Below are positions 16,930 to 26,715 of a stretch of DNA of 64,000 nucleotides, one piece after another. Position numbers and translations under genes: made by a program. Each line of letters opens with the position of its first letter. Positions within the stretch are counted from its first letter, which is position 1. The notes under the pieces are model-generated. The model did not search any database. It had not been told where the DNA came from and saw only the letters and a program-made list of their open reading frames with translations. The stretch spans positions 1 to 64,000 of the forward strand of contig NZ_JQKD01000020.1 of assembly GCF_000745855.1 (NCBI RefSeq), written 5' to 3'. This DNA comes from Xenophilus azovorans DSM 13620. GTDB lineage: Bacteria; Pseudomonadota; Gammaproteobacteria; Burkholderiales; Burkholderiaceae_C.

Positions 16930-17379
16930 ATGGAGTGCACCGTCAGTTGGACCGGCGCCACAGGAACCCGATCGGCCATGGGTTTCGTCGCTGAAACGGG
17001 AAGTGGGCATGTGCTCACAATGGATGGCGCTCCCGACGCGGCCCGGCCCGAGAACGGAGGGCAGAACCTTGCTCCCCGCCCGATGGAGACCGTGCTCGCC
17101 GGCACGGGCGGCTGCACCGCCTACGACGTGGTCATGATCCTCAAGCGGGGGCGGCACCAGGTCGAGCGCTGCAGCGTCAAGCTCACCAGCGAGCGGGCCG
17201 ACAAGGATCCCAAAGTCTTCACCAAGATCCATATGCACTTCACGGTGGCGGGCAAGGGCATTCCTGCGGCGGCGGTCGAGCGCGCGATCGCCCTGAGCCA
17301 TGACACCTACTGCTCCGCCAGCATCATGCTGGGCAAGACGGCGGAGATCACCACGAGCTTCGACCTGATCGACCTCTGA
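16930..17379 (+). CDS. OsmC/YhfA-family protein
   Basis: OsmC-family proteins are small dimeric enzymes, several of which reduce organic peroxides with two Cys. The 149-residue product has both: Cys in 'GTGGCTAYDVVMILKR' (about residue 61) and Cys in 'HDTYCSASIMLGK' (about residue 125). The 'RPMETVLAGTGGCTA' segment fits the YhfA-like branch, for which function is less certain. I chose ATG 16930 because it begins at 'MECTVSW', the normal N-terminus; a GA-rich stretch upstream could serve as a ribosome site. It is convergent with coq7 and divergent from the small-RNA promoter. Confidence 0.88.
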   Translation: MECTVSWTGATGTRSAMGFVAETGSGHVLTMDGAPDAARPENGGQNLAPRPMETVLAGTGGCTAYDVVMILKRGRHQVERCSVKLTSERADKDPKVFTKIHMHFTVAGKGIPAAAVERAIALSHDTYCSASIMLGKTAEITTSFDLIDL

Positions 17380-17390
17380 GCGCCATGTGC

Positions 17391-18020
17391 TCAGATGCGG
17401 TGCGCCACCGTCGTCATGACACGGGCCGCCAGCCGCATCAGCGCCTTTGCCGGGCCGGGCAGCAGCGCGGCGCCTGATTGCTCGGCCCACTCGGCGTGCC
17501 GGGCCTCGTCCGCCTTCATCTGCTCCACCACGGCACGAGAGGCCGTATCGCCCTCGGGCAGGCGGCTCAGGTGGCCGTCCAGGTGGGCTTCGACCTGCCG
17601 CTCCGTTTCTGCCACGAAGCCCAGGCTCCAGGGATCGCCCAGACGACCGGCCAGCAACCCCAGGCCGAAGGCGCCGGCATACCAGAAGGGATTGAGCCGC
17701 GACCGGTGCGTGCCGAGCGCCTCGATGCGCGCCTGGGTCCAGGCGAGGTGATCCGTCTCTTCCTCGGCGGCTTGAAGCAGCTTTTTTTGCAATACGGGAT
17801 CTCGCGTGGAGGCGGCCTGGGCGGTGTAGAGCGCCTGGGCGCAGATTTCTCCGACATGGTTGACCCGCATCAGCGCGCCGGCTTCGCGCCGCTGCGCATC
17901 GGTCAAGGGGCTGGCCGGTCCACCTTGAGGCATGGCGCGATGGGCATGAGGGGTGGCGAACAGAGTTCGCAATGCGGAATCGGCGGCAGCCAGCAGTGGA
18001 TCGACGGGCGAGAGGGACAT
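17391..18020 (-). CDS. coq7: 2-nonaprenyl-3-methyl-6-methoxy-1,4-benzoquinol hydroxylase (Coq7)
   Basis: Coq7 hydroxylates demethoxyubiquinol, the penultimate step in ubiquinone synthesis, at the inner membrane. The 209-residue protein carries the di-iron ligands of the family: Glu in '[15 protein letters not shown]', the 'EEETDHLAW' ExxH, a further Glu in '[11 protein letters not shown]' and the second ExxH in 'DEARHAEW'. ATG 18020 ([10 protein letters not shown]) begins the family-like N-terminus; longer frames run into the porin promoter region. The 273-bp gap to the right porin holds that gene's promoter and ribosome site and nothing else I recognise. Confidence 0.94.
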   Translation of the reverse strand: MSLSPVDPLLAAADSALRTLFATPHAHRAMPQGGPASPLTDAQRREAGALMRVNHVGEICAQALYTAQAASTRDPVLQKKLLQAAEEETDHLAWTQARIEALGTHRSRLNPFWYAGAFGLGLLAGRLGDPWSLGFVAETERQVEAHLDGHLSRLPEGDTASRAVVEQMKADEARHAEWAEQSGAALLPGPAKALMRLAARVMTTVAHRI

Positions 18021-18293
18021 GCCCGCATTTGAGCGCAATCCAAGCGCCGGTTCTTTGGCGCAGGGAAAACAGGCCGGGCGAAGGGGCTGCGGTGCTGTTG
18101 CAGTGCTACAACGAAACGGACGGGCACTTCCGGATTTCTGCCAATTTGCTTTGCCCTTGTGCGGCGCCTCTGGTGCAATAGCAACAACTTCCCAAAAGGA
18201 GGTTGGCCCGGGGCCCGGTGGGAGCACAAGAAGTGCCAGCACGGTGAACCCTTCGCACCGGCGCCCTATGTCTTAACCTTGGAGAAACTTGCA

Positions 18294-19544
18294 ATGAAAA
18301 AATCCCTCGTTGCTCTGGCTGCCCTGGCTGCTGCCGGTGTTGCCTCGGCGCAATCGTCGGTGACGCTGTTCGGTATCGTGGACGCCTCGATCAGCAGCGT
18401 GTCGAACAAGAGCGAGCTGGTGACCGATCCGTTCACCCTGCTGACCAACCCGTACGCCTACCTGTACCTGCCGGGCTCGCTGAAGACCAGCCGGACCGGC
18501 CTGAACAACAGCGCCTACAACTCCAGCCGCCTGGGCTTCCGTGGCGTCGAAGATCTGGGCGGCGGTCTGTCGGCCAGCTTCTGGCTGGAAGCGCCCATCA
18601 CCAACGATGATGGCGCCACCGGTGTCACCACCTTCGCTCGTCGCTCCACCGTGAGCCTGTCGGGTGGCTTCGGTGAAATCCGCCTGGGCGTCGACTACAA
18701 GCCGACGTTCTGGAACTACACGGTCTTCGATCCGTTCGGCACCGTGGGCGCCGGCACCGCTCTGATCCAGCGTGCCACGCCTGCGCTCGAGAACTCCAAC
18801 GTTCGCGCCAGCAACTCCATCGGCTACTTCCTGCCCAAGAACCTGGGTGGCTTCTATGGCCAGGTGATGTACTCGTTCCACGAGCAACTGAAGGCTGACA
18901 ACAACCTGCAAGACGCTCTGAACCCGAACAGCCGTGGTGGCCGTTACTGGGGTGGCCGCTTCGGCTATGCCAACGGTCCTCTGGACGTTGCTGTGGCCTA
19001 CGGCGAGCAGAACAACGAGTCGGACTGGCTGACGGGCTACGACAACACGGCCAAGAACTTCAACGTCGGTGCCAGCTATGACTTCGGCGTCGTGAAGCTG
19101 TTCGGCCAGTACGCCCGCGTGAAGAACAAGGACGAGTACTCGGCGAACGAGCCCTGGTTCAATCCGTCGACCAAGATGGACGGCTACCTGCTGGGTGTGA
19201 CGGTTCCCGTCGGCGCCGGTCAGATCCGCGCTTCCTACGGCCGCGTGAAGTTCAAGACCGATCGCGATCCGCTCGTGGCGCTGCTGGATCCGTACTACCA
19301 GTACGCCGATCCGAAGGCTGACCAGCTGGCTGTGGGCTATGTCCACAACCTGTCCAAGCGCACGGCTCTGTACGCGACGGTTGCCTACATCAAGAACAAG
19401 AACGGCGCGAACTTCAGCGCTGGTTCGGGCAACATCACCGCTCCGTTCGCGTCGACCTACACCGACACGGTGTTCGGCTCGTCGGGCGCCTATCGTCCGA
19501 AGACCTCCATCGGCTACGACCTGGGCATCCGCCACGCCTTCTGA
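18294..19544 (+). CDS. Gram-negative porin (general diffusion, betaproteobacterial type)
   Basis: The 416-residue outer-membrane porin forms trimeric 16-strand barrels for small hydrophilic solutes. It has a textbook signal peptide (MKKSLVALAALAAAGVASA, cleavage before QSSVTLFG), 'SRLGFRGVEDLGGGLSASFWLE' and FGEIRLG motifs, and ends in '...SIGYDLGIRHAF' with the terminal Phe needed by the BAM complex. A GGAGA ribosome site lies 9 bp before the ATG. A weak promoter with TTGCCC and TGCAAT 17 bp apart may lie near 18154-18182. It differs from the left paralogue mainly in loop regions. Confidence 0.96.
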   Translation: MKKSLVALAALAAAGVASAQSSVTLFGIVDASISSVSNKSELVTDPFTLLTNPYAYLYLPGSLKTSRTGLNNSAYNSSRLGFRGVEDLGGGLSASFWLEAPITNDDGATGVTTFARRSTVSLSGGFGEIRLGVDYKPTFWNYTVFDPFGTVGAGTALIQRATPALENSNVRASNSIGYFLPKNLGGFYGQVMYSFHEQLKADNNLQDALNPNSRGGRYWGGRFGYANGPLDVAVAYGEQNNESDWLTGYDNTAKNFNVGASYDFGVVKLFGQYARVKNKDEYSANEPWFNPSTKMDGYLLGVTVPVGAGQIRASYGRVKFKTDRDPLVALLDPYYQYADPKADQLAVGYVHNLSKRTALYATVAYIKNKNGANFSAGSGNITAPFASTYTDTVFGSSGAYRPKTSIGYDLGIRHAF

Positions 19545-19583
19545 TCCCCCGCTGGCTCACGCCAGCAGGGATCGAAAGCCAAG

Positions 19584-19616
19584 GCCACTCCGCGAAAGCG
19601 GAGTGGCTTTTTCTTT
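19584..19616 (+). terminator. Rho-independent terminator of the right porin
   Basis: A perfect 10-bp stem (GCCACTCCGC/GCGGAGTGGC) with a GAAA tetraloop is followed by a T-rich tract, 39 bp after the porin stop. Confidence 0.93.
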
Positions 19617-19739
19617 TGGCGCATGCGATGGCCTTGTGTCCGAGTTTTTTCGTGCCCTCATTAGGTGCAAACCCCGTGCGCCGCCAGGCTCGGGCACGCG
19701 CCTTGCTCTGCTAGCATCCTTTGAAACTCGCTCCACTGA

Positions 19740-20720
19740 ATGCTCGCTTTCGTATTGCGCCGCCTGATCCAGGCCGTGATCGTGATGGTCGCGGTGGCTT
19801 TCATCGCATTCCTGCTGTTCCAGTACGTTGGCGACCCGGTGGTGTTCCTGCTGGGGCAGGATGCCAAGCCCGAGCAGATCCGTGAATTGCGTGTGGCGCT
19901 GGGGCTGGACCAGCCCTTCTTCGTGCAGTTCTGGCATTTCCTGCTGAACGCGGCCCAGGGTGAGTTCGGCCTGAGCCTGCGCCAGGGCGCGAAGGTGTCG
20001 AGCCTTCTGGCTTCGCGTTTCCCCGCCACCTTCGAGCTGGCTCTGGTGGCAGCTGCGCTGGCGCTGCTGATCGGCATCCCGATGGGGGTCTACACGGCGC
20101 TGCGGCGCGGCAGCTTCATGAGCCAGGTGTTCATGACGCTGTCGCTGCTGGGCGTGTCGCTGCCGACCTTTCTCATCGGCATCCTGCTGATCCTGGTGTT
20201 CGCGGTGCAACTGGGCTGGTTTCCCAGCTTCGGCCGGGGCGATGTGGTGCAGGTCGGCTGGTGGCGCACCGGCCTGCTGAGCCTGAACGGCTGGCACCAC
20301 CTCGTGCTGCCGGCGGTGACGCTGGCGATCTTCCAGCTCACGCTGATCATGCGCCTGGTGCGCGCCGAGATGCTGGAGGTGCTGCGCACCGACTACATCA
20401 AGTTCGCGCGGGCGCGCGGCCTGTCGAACCGGGCCATCCACTTCGGCCACGCGCTGAAGAACACGCTGGTGCCGGTGATGACCATCACCGGCCTGCAACT
20501 GGGCGGCCTGATCGCCTTCGCCATCATCACCGAGACGGTGTTCCAGTGGCCCGGCATGGGCCTGCTGTTCATCCAGGCCGTGACCTTCGCCGACATCCCC
20601 GTGATGGCCGCCTACCTGTGCCTGATCGCGCTGATCTTCGTGGTCATCAACCTGGTGGTCGATCTGCTCTATTTCGCGGTCGATCCGCGCCTGCGCGTGG
20701 GCAAGGCGGGAGGGCACTGA
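19740..20720 (+). CDS. dppB: Dipeptide/oligopeptide ABC transporter permease, DppB/OppB type
   Basis: This 326-residue inner-membrane permease has the six membrane segments and the N-terminal 'RRLIQAVIVMVAVAFIAFLLF' helix of the DppB family. The EAA loop that contacts the ATPase is visible in 'DYIKFARARGLSNRAIHFGHALKNTLVPV'-like sequence around residues 219-247. It is the first gene of the dpp-type operon and is followed after 2 bp by the amidohydrolase. Substrate could be di- or oligopeptides or a related compound; sequence alone does not settle it. Confidence 0.93.
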   Translation: MLAFVLRRLIQAVIVMVAVAFIAFLLFQYVGDPVVFLLGQDAKPEQIRELRVALGLDQPFFVQFWHFLLNAAQGEFGLSLRQGAKVSSLLASRFPATFELALVAAALALLIGIPMGVYTALRRGSFMSQVFMTLSLLGVSLPTFLIGILLILVFAVQLGWFPSFGRGDVVQVGWWRTGLLSLNGWHHLVLPAVTLAIFQLTLIMRLVRAEMLEVLRTDYIKFARARGLSNRAIHFGHALKNTLVPVMTITGLQLGGLIAFAIITETVFQWPGMGLLFIQAVTFADIPVMAAYLCLIALIFVVINLVVDLLYFAVDPRLRVGKAGGH

Positions 20721-20722
20721 AG

Positions 20723-22009
20723 ATGAGCGAGCTGCGCTACCAGGCCGGCGGCCGTGCGTTCGCGCACATCGCCCGCTTCCACCCCGAATTGACGGCGTTG
20801 CGGCGCGACCTGCACGCGCATCCGGAACTCGGTTTCGAGGAGGTGTACACCGCGGCGCGCGTGAAGGAATCGCTGCGCGCCTGCGGCGTGGACGAGATCC
20901 ACACCGGCATCGGCAAGACGGGCGTTGTCGGCGTGATCCGCGGCCGCACCACCGCCAGCGGGCGCGTGATCGGCCTGCGCGCCGACATGGACGCGCTGCC
21001 GATGAAGGAGGACAACGCCGGGCTGCCCTGGTGCTCCGCCCGGCCGGGCCTCATGCACGGCTGCGGCCACGACGGCCACACGACCATGCTGGTCGGCGCC
21101 GCGCGTTACCTGGCCGAGACGCGCCGCTTCGACGGCACGGCGGTGCTGATCTTCCAGCCGGGGGAGGAGGGCTTCGCCGGCGCGCGCGTGATGATCGAGG
21201 ACGGCCTGTTCGAGCGCTTTCCCGTCGACGCGGTCTATGCGATGCACAACTGGCCGGCGATGCCGGCCGGCACGGTGGGCATCAACCGCGGCGCGATGAT
21301 GGCCGCGGCCGACCGCGTCACCATCGACATCGCGGGCAAGGGCGGCCACGGCGCCCATGCGTACCAGACGGTGGACCCGGTGCTCGTCGCAGCGCACATC
21401 ATCACGGCGGCGCAGAGCATCGTCTCGCGCAATGTGCGGCCCATCGACGCGGCCGTCATCAGCCTGTGCGCCATGGAAGCCGGCGACCTGGACGCCTTCA
21501 GCGTCATCCCCGGCTCGGCGCGGCTGGTGGGCACCGTGCGCACCTTCAACGTGCGGGTGCAGAACCTGGTCGAGCAGCGCCTGCGCGACCTGTGCGCCTC
21601 GGTGGCCGCCGCCTTCGGCGCCACGGCCGAGCTGAAGTACGAGCGCATCTACCCGGCCACCATCAACACCGCGCCCGAGGCCATGTTCGCCGGCGACGTG
21701 GCGGCCTCGATCGTCGGCCCGCACAACGTGGACCGGCAACTGGAACCCAGCATGGGCGCGGAGGACTTCTCCTTCATGCTGCAGAAGAAGGCCGGCGCCT
21801 ACCTGCGCATCGGCCAGGACGTGCGCGAGGGCGCCTACCTGCACAACGCGCGCTACGACTTCAACGACGAGATCCTGCCACTGGGCGCCGCCTTGCACGC
21901 GGGCCTGGTCGAGCAGGGCATGCCGCTGGCTGACGAGGGCAGCCAGCCACCCGATGCGGCCGCCACCCGCGGCCGGCAGCCCGAGCCCGCCGCGACCGCG
22001 GCCACCTGA
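20723..22009 (+). CDS. M20-family metal-dependent amidohydrolase
   Basis: M20D peptidases/amidohydrolases hydrolyse N-acyl or peptide-like amide bonds with two metal ions. The 428-residue protein shows 'RRDLHAHPELGFEE', 'GLRADMDALPM', the ligand motif 'HGCGHDGHTTML' and 'FQPGEEGFAGA', then a dimerisation domain and the final ligand His region 'EPSMGAEDFSFML'. The C-terminal 25 residues are low-complexity. Its start lies 2 bp after the dppB stop, inside the transporter operon, so it probably processes the transported substrate. Hippurate hydrolase-like and N-acyl-amino-acid hydrolase names are both possible. Confidence 0.93.
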   Translation: MSELRYQAGGRAFAHIARFHPELTALRRDLHAHPELGFEEVYTAARVKESLRACGVDEIHTGIGKTGVVGVIRGRTTASGRVIGLRADMDALPMKEDNAGLPWCSARPGLMHGCGHDGHTTMLVGAARYLAETRRFDGTAVLIFQPGEEGFAGARVMIEDGLFERFPVDAVYAMHNWPAMPAGTVGINRGAMMAAADRVTIDIAGKGGHGAHAYQTVDPVLVAAHIITAAQSIVSRNVRPIDAAVISLCAMEAGDLDAFSVIPGSARLVGTVRTFNVRVQNLVEQRLRDLCASVAAAFGATAELKYERIYPATINTAPEAMFAGDVAASIVGPHNVDRQLEPSMGAEDFSFMLQKKAGAYLRIGQDVREGAYLHNARYDFNDEILPLGAALHAGLVEQGMPLADEGSQPPDAAATRGRQPEPAATAAT

Positions 22010-22048
22010 GTCCGTGAACTGCACGGCAACCACCCGAGGAGTGCTTCC

Positions 22049-23635
22049 ATGAGCTTCAAGAAAAAAGTGGCCGCAGCGGCCGTCCTGTCCGCCCTGGCGA
22101 CGGCGAGCCTGCTCGCGAGCGCGCAGACCATCCGCATCGCCAACCAGGGCGACGCGCTGTCGATGGACCCGCATTCGCTCAACGAGTCGCTGCAGTTGTC
22201 CACCACCGCCAACGTCTACGAGACGCTGACCGGCCGCAACAAGGACCTGAGCCTGGCCCCGCTGTTGGCCACGAGCTGGAAGCAGGCCTCGCCCAGCGTG
22301 TGGCGCTTCGAGCTGCGCAAGGGCGTCAAATTCCACGACGGCACGCCCTTCACCGCCGACGACGTGCTCTTCAGCCTGGCGCGTGCCGCGGGCGACGGCT
22401 CCGACATGAAGAGCAACACCAACGACATCAAGGAAGTGCGCAAGGTCGACGACTTCACCGTCGACATCGAGACCAAGGCGCCCTTCCCGGTGCTGCCAGA
22501 TGTGCTCTCGACTGTGATGATCATGAGCAAGAAGTGGTGCATCGAGAACAAGGCCGAGAAGCCGGTGGACCGCCGCAAGGGCATCGAGAACACCGCCTCC
22601 TTCAAGGCCAACGGCACCGGTCCCTTCAAGCTGCGCGAGCGCCAGCCCGACGTGCGCACCACCTTCGTGCGCAACAACGACTACTGGGGCAAGATCGAGG
22701 GCAACGTGCAGGAGGTGGTCTTCACCCCCATCGCCAACCCGGCCACGCGCGTCGCGGCGCTCATCTCCGGCCAGGTGGACGTGATGGAGCCGATCCCGGT
22801 GCAGGACATCCCGCGCGTCAACGCCAGCCCGAACGCGCGCGCCGTGGTCGGCCCCGAACTGCGCACCATCTTCCTGGGCATGGACCAGAAGCGCGACGAG
22901 CTGCTGTACTCCAGCGTCAAGGGCAAGAACCCCTTCAAGGACAAGCGCGTGCGCCAGGCCTTCTACCAGGCCATCGACATCAACGCGATCCAGAAGACGG
23001 TGATGCGCGGCGCCTCGCGGCCCACGGCCCTGATGGTCGGCCCCGGCATCAACGGCTGGACCGAGGCCCAGGACAAGCGCCTGCCCTTCGATCCCGACGG
23101 CGCCAAGAAGCTGCTGGCCGATGCCGGCTACCCGAGCGGCTTCGAGGTCACGATGAACTGCCCGAACGACCGCTACGTCAACGACGCGCAGGTCTGCCAG
23201 GCGGTGGCGGCCAACCTGGCGCGCATCGGCGTCAAGATCAACCTGCAGGCCGAGACCAAGGGCACCTACTTCCCGAAGATCCTGCGCCGTGACACCAGCT
23301 TCTACCTGCTCGGCTGGACGCCCTCGACCTATGACGCGCACAACGCGATGAATGCGCTGATGCGCTGCCCCGACGACAAGACGGGCGACGGCCAGTTCAA
23401 CCTGGGCTCGTACTGCAACCCGAAGTTCGACGAGCTGACGGTGAAGGTGCAGTCCGAGACCGACAAGGCCAAGCGCGACGCGATGATCAAGGAGGCCTTC
23501 CAGATCCACACCGACGACGTGGGCCACCTGCCGCTGCACCAGCAGTCGCTGGCCTGGGGCGTGAGCAAGAAGGTCACGCTGGTGCAGATGGCCGACAACT
23601 ACATGCCCTACAAGTGGATGAGCATCAAGCCATGA
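22049..23635 (+). CDS. dppA: Periplasmic peptide-binding protein, SBP family 5 (DppA/OppA type)
   Basis: This 528-residue binding protein delivers substrate to the DppB/DppC permeases. It has a signal peptide (basic FKKK, hydrophobic core, cleavage after LLASA, about residue 25) and the family signature 'ATSWKQASPSVWRFELRKGV' followed by 'KFHDGTPFTADDV'. The C-terminal 'AWGVSKKVTLVQMADNYMPYKW' is also typical. The gene follows the amidohydrolase by 39 bp with a GAGGAG ribosome site. Confidence 0.95.
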   Translation: MSFKKKVAAAAVLSALATASLLASAQTIRIANQGDALSMDPHSLNESLQLSTTANVYETLTGRNKDLSLAPLLATSWKQASPSVWRFELRKGVKFHDGTPFTADDVLFSLARAAGDGSDMKSNTNDIKEVRKVDDFTVDIETKAPFPVLPDVLSTVMIMSKKWCIENKAEKPVDRRKGIENTASFKANGTGPFKLRERQPDVRTTFVRNNDYWGKIEGNVQEVVFTPIANPATRVAALISGQVDVMEPIPVQDIPRVNASPNARAVVGPELRTIFLGMDQKRDELLYSSVKGKNPFKDKRVRQAFYQAIDINAIQKTVMRGASRPTALMVGPGINGWTEAQDKRLPFDPDGAKKLLADAGYPSGFEVTMNCPNDRYVNDAQVCQAVAANLARIGVKINLQAETKGTYFPKILRRDTSFYLLGWTPSTYDAHNAMNALMRCPDDKTGDGQFNLGSYCNPKFDELTVKVQSETDKAKRDAMIKEAFQIHTDDVGHLPLHQQSLAWGVSKKVTLVQMADNYMPYKWMSIKP

Positions 23636-23640
23636 ATTGA

Positions 23641-23780
23641 ACCACCCCCAGTCTTCGCGGACTTCGTTCCGCTACGCCAACCCCCTGCGGGGGCACCGCC
23701 TGCGGTCTGGCCAAGCCAGTCCCGCGGCGGTTCCCGCATGGCCTGCTCCGCGGCCTTCAGTGTGTTGGCGGCTCTTGTCG
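23641..23780 (+). repeat. Intergenic repeat between dppA and dppC
   Basis: The 152-bp gap is filled by a sequence with CCCCCTGCGGGGG (a small palindrome), ACTTCGTTCCGCTACGCC and GCCTGCTCCGCGGCC. I recall this composition as a dispersed intergenic repeat in Comamonadaceae. A shorter related copy lies inside pbpC (37012-37106). The palindrome may form an RNA hairpin that separates the 3' half of the operon. Confidence 0.5.
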
Positions 23781-23787
23781 CACCCCG

Positions 23788-24699
23788 ATGAAAACAACCC
23801 TCGCCCGCTGGTACGACAGCGACGTTGGCTACAGTTTCCGCACGTCGCCGGTGGCGATCGTGGCGGCGGTGATTGCCTTCGTGTGCATCTTCTGCTCGGT
23901 GTTTGCCGGCTGGGTGGCGCCGCACAACCCGTTCGACCTGGCCTCGCTGGACCTGATGGACGCGCGGCTGCCGCCGGCGTGGATGGAAGGCGGCAGCGCC
24001 AAGTACCTGCTGGGCACCGACGACCAGGGCCGCGACATCCTCTCGGCGCTGATCTACGGCGCGCGCATCTCGCTGGTGGTGGGCGTGGTGTCGGTGCTGC
24101 TGTCGGTCTTCGTGGGCGTGCTGCTGGGGCTGATGGCCGGCTTCTGGGGCGGCTGGCTCGATGCCTTCCTGATGCGCCTGTGCGACGTGATGCTGTCCTT
24201 CCCGGCCATCCTGGTGGCGCTGCTGATCGCCGGCGTGGGGCGGGCGCTGTTCCCCGACGCGCACGAGTCGCTGGCCTTCGGCGTGCTGATCTTCGCCATC
24301 GCGCTCACGGGCTGGGTGCAGTACGCGCGCACCGTGCGCGGCTCCACGCTGGTGGAGCGCAACAAGGAGTACGTGCAGGCCGCCCGCGTGATGGGCGTGC
24401 CGCCGCTGCGCATCATGCTGCGCCACGTGCTGCCCAACGTGCTGGGCCCGGTGCTGGTGCTGGCCACCATCCAGGTGGCCACCGCCATCATCACCGAGGC
24501 CACGCTGTCCTTCCTGGGCGTGGGCGTGCCGCCCACCTCGCCCTCGCTGGGCACGCTGATCAACAACGGCAATGCGGTGCTGTTCTCCGGCGAATGGTGG
24601 GTGCTGGTGTTCCCCGGCGCGATGCTGGTGCTGCTGGCCCTGTCGGTGAACCTGCTGGGCGACTGGCTGCGCGATGCGCTCAACCCGCGCCTGCGCTGA
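23788..24699 (+). CDS. dppC: Dipeptide/oligopeptide ABC transporter permease, DppC/OppC type
   Basis: The 303-residue permease pairs with DppB. It has the OppC N-terminal helix ('VAIVAAVIAFVCIFCSVFAGWVAP'), the conserved 'LLGTDDQGRDILSALIYGARISL' region split by variable residues, and the EAA loop in 'EYVQAARVMGVPPLRIMLRHVLPN'-like sequence near residues 193-216. The 3' end is 16 bp from dppD. It is separated from dppA by the repeat, so a second promoter or mRNA processing site is possible. Confidence 0.94.
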   Translation: MKTTLARWYDSDVGYSFRTSPVAIVAAVIAFVCIFCSVFAGWVAPHNPFDLASLDLMDARLPPAWMEGGSAKYLLGTDDQGRDILSALIYGARISLVVGVVSVLLSVFVGVLLGLMAGFWGGWLDAFLMRLCDVMLSFPAILVALLIAGVGRALFPDAHESLAFGVLIFAIALTGWVQYARTVRGSTLVERNKEYVQAARVMGVPPLRIMLRHVLPNVLGPVLVLATIQVATAIITEATLSFLGVGVPPTSPSLGTLINNGNAVLFSGEWWVLVFPGAMLVLLALSVNLLGDWLRDALNPRLR

Positions 24700-24715
24700 G
24701 GAAGGACGCCCGCCC

Positions 24716-25687
24716 ATGAGCCTTCTTCAAGTCAGGAACCTGATCGTCGAGTTCCCCACGCGCCGCGGCACGCTGCGCGCGCTGGACGACATCTCCTTCG
24801 ACATCGCGCCGGGCGAGATCCTGGGCGTGGTGGGCGAGTCCGGCGCCGGCAAGTCGCTCACCGGCGCGGCCATCATCGGCCTGCTGGAGCCGCCCGGGCG
24901 CGTGGCCGGCGGCGAGATCGTGCTGGAGGGCCGGCGCATCGACACCCTGGGCTACGAGCAGATGCGCCACATCCGCGGGCGGCGCATCGGCGCGATCTTC
25001 CAGGACCCGCTGACCTCGCTGAACCCGCTGTACACCGTGGGCCGGCAACTGGTCGAGACCATCCGCACGCACCTGCCGGTGGGCGAGGCCGAGGCGCGCC
25101 GGCGCGCCGTCTCGCTGCTGCAGGACACCGGCATCCCCGCCGCCGAGCAGCGCATCGACCACTACCCGCACCAGTTCTCCGGCGGCATGCGCCAGCGCGT
25201 GGTGATCGCGCTGGCCCTGGCGGCCGAGCCCAAGCTGATCGTGGCCGACGAGCCGACCACCGCGCTGGACGTGTCGATCCAGGCGCAGATCATCCAGCTT
25301 CTCAAGCGCCTGTGCCGCGAACGCGGCGCGGCGGTGATGCTCATCACCCACGACATGGGCGTGATCGCCGAGACCTGCGATCGCGTGGCCGTGATGTACG
25401 CCGGGCGCGTCGCCGAGATCGGGCCGGTGCGCGAGGTCATCCACCAGCCGGCGCATCCCTACACCGCGGGGCTCATGGCCTCCATCCCCGACATGGACAG
25501 CGACCGCGAGCGGCTCAACCAGATCGACGGCGCCATGCCGCGGCTGAACGCCATCCCCCAGGGCTGCGCCTACAACCCGCGCTGCCCGCGCGTGTTCGAG
25601 CGCTGCCGGCAGGCCCGCCCCGAGCTGCTGGCCGCCGGCGCGACGATGGCCGCCTGCTGGCTGCACGACACGCAGGTGCGGCCATGA
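24716..25687 (+). CDS. dppD: Dipeptide ABC transporter ATP-binding protein, DppD/OppD type
   Basis: The 323-residue ATPase has Walker A '[13 protein letters not shown]', signature '[15 protein letters not shown]' and Walker B '[14 protein letters not shown]', and the C-terminal oligopeptide/dipeptide extension with the Cys cluster '[15 protein letters not shown]' that often binds an iron-sulfur cluster in this subfamily. It overlaps dppF by 4 bp (ATGA). It works as a heterodimer with DppF. Confidence 0.95.
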   Translation: MSLLQVRNLIVEFPTRRGTLRALDDISFDIAPGEILGVVGESGAGKSLTGAAIIGLLEPPGRVAGGEIVLEGRRIDTLGYEQMRHIRGRRIGAIFQDPLTSLNPLYTVGRQLVETIRTHLPVGEAEARRRAVSLLQDTGIPAAEQRIDHYPHQFSGGMRQRVVIALALAAEPKLIVADEPTTALDVSIQAQIIQLLKRLCRERGAAVMLITHDMGVIAETCDRVAVMYAGRVAEIGPVREVIHQPAHPYTAGLMASIPDMDSDRERLNQIDGAMPRLNAIPQGCAYNPRCPRVFERCRQARPELLAAGATMAACWLHDTQVRP

Positions 25688-26703
25688 ATGCAGCAGTGAA
25701 CACCGTGAACACCGCCCCGCTGGTCGTCGCCCACGACCTGGCCAAGACCTTCGACGTCTCGGCGCCCTGGCTCAACCGCGTGCTCGAGCGCAAGCCGCGC
25801 ACCCTGCTGCACGCGGTGGACGGCGTGAGCTTCGAGATCGAGCGCGGCAGGACGCTGGCGCTGGTGGGCGAGTCCGGCTGCGGCAAGAGCACCGTGGCGC
25901 GCCTGCTGGTGGGCCTGTACGAGCCCACGCGCGGCGGCATGCGCTTCGACGGGCAGGACGCGCAGGCCGCCTACGTCTCGCGCGAGGGCCGGCAGCTGCG
26001 CCGGCGCATCCAGATGATCTTCCAGGACCCCTACGCCAGCCTGAACCCGCGCTGGCTGGTCGAGCAGATCATCGCCGAGCCGCTGCGCGAGCACGCCATC
26101 CTGCAGGACAAGGATGCCATCCGTGAGCGCGTGGGCGAGCTGCTGCGCTCGGTGGGCCTGTCGGCGCTGGACATGGCCAAGTACCCGCACCAGTTCTCCG
26201 GCGGCCAGCGCCAGCGCATCTCCATCGCCCGCGCGCTGGCCACCGCGCCCGAGTTCCTGGTGTGCGACGAGCCCACCTCGGCGCTGGACGTGAGCGTGCA
26301 GGCGCAGGTGCTCAACATCATGAAGGACCTGCAGCGCGAGCGGGGCCTGACGTACCTGTTCATCTCGCACAACCTGGCGGTGGTGCGCCACGTGAGCGAC
26401 CAGGTGGGGGTGATGTACCTGGGCCGGCTGGTCGAGCTGGCCGACAAGGCCGAGCTGTTCGCGCGGCCGCGCCACCCCTACACGCGCATGCTGCTGGACG
26501 CCATCCCGCAGATGCACGCGGTGGGCCGCGCGCGCACGCCGGTGCAGGGCGAGGTGCCCAATCCGCTGAACCCGCCCACCGGCTGCGCCTTCCATCCGCG
26601 CTGCCCGCATGCCAATGCGCGGTGCTCGGCCGAGCGGCCGGTGCTCACTTCCATCGGCGGCGTGCGCGTGGCGTGCCACGCGGTCGAGGAGGGGCGGATC
26701 TGA
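25684..26703 (+). CDS. dppF: Dipeptide ABC transporter ATP-binding protein, DppF/OppF type
   Basis: The 339-residue partner ATPase shows Walker A '[14 protein letters not shown]', signature '[15 protein letters not shown]', Walker B '[14 protein letters not shown]' and the C-terminal Cys-rich motif '[15 protein letters not shown]'. Translation starts at the ATG overlapping the dppD stop. It is the last gene of the operon and ends 12 bp before the convergent binding-protein gene, with no obvious terminator between them. Confidence 0.95.
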   Translation: MNAAVNTVNTAPLVVAHDLAKTFDVSAPWLNRVLERKPRTLLHAVDGVSFEIERGRTLALVGESGCGKSTVARLLVGLYEPTRGGMRFDGQDAQAAYVSREGRQLRRRIQMIFQDPYASLNPRWLVEQIIAEPLREHAILQDKDAIRERVGELLRSVGLSALDMAKYPHQFSGGQRQRISIARALATAPEFLVCDEPTSALDVSVQAQVLNIMKDLQRERGLTYLFISHNLAVVRHVSDQVGVMYLGRLVELADKAELFARPRHPYTRMLLDAIPQMHAVGRARTPVQGEVPNPLNPPTGCAFHPRCPHANARCSAERPVLTSIGGVRVACHAVEEGRI

Positions 26704-26715
26704 ACCTGGAACGGT

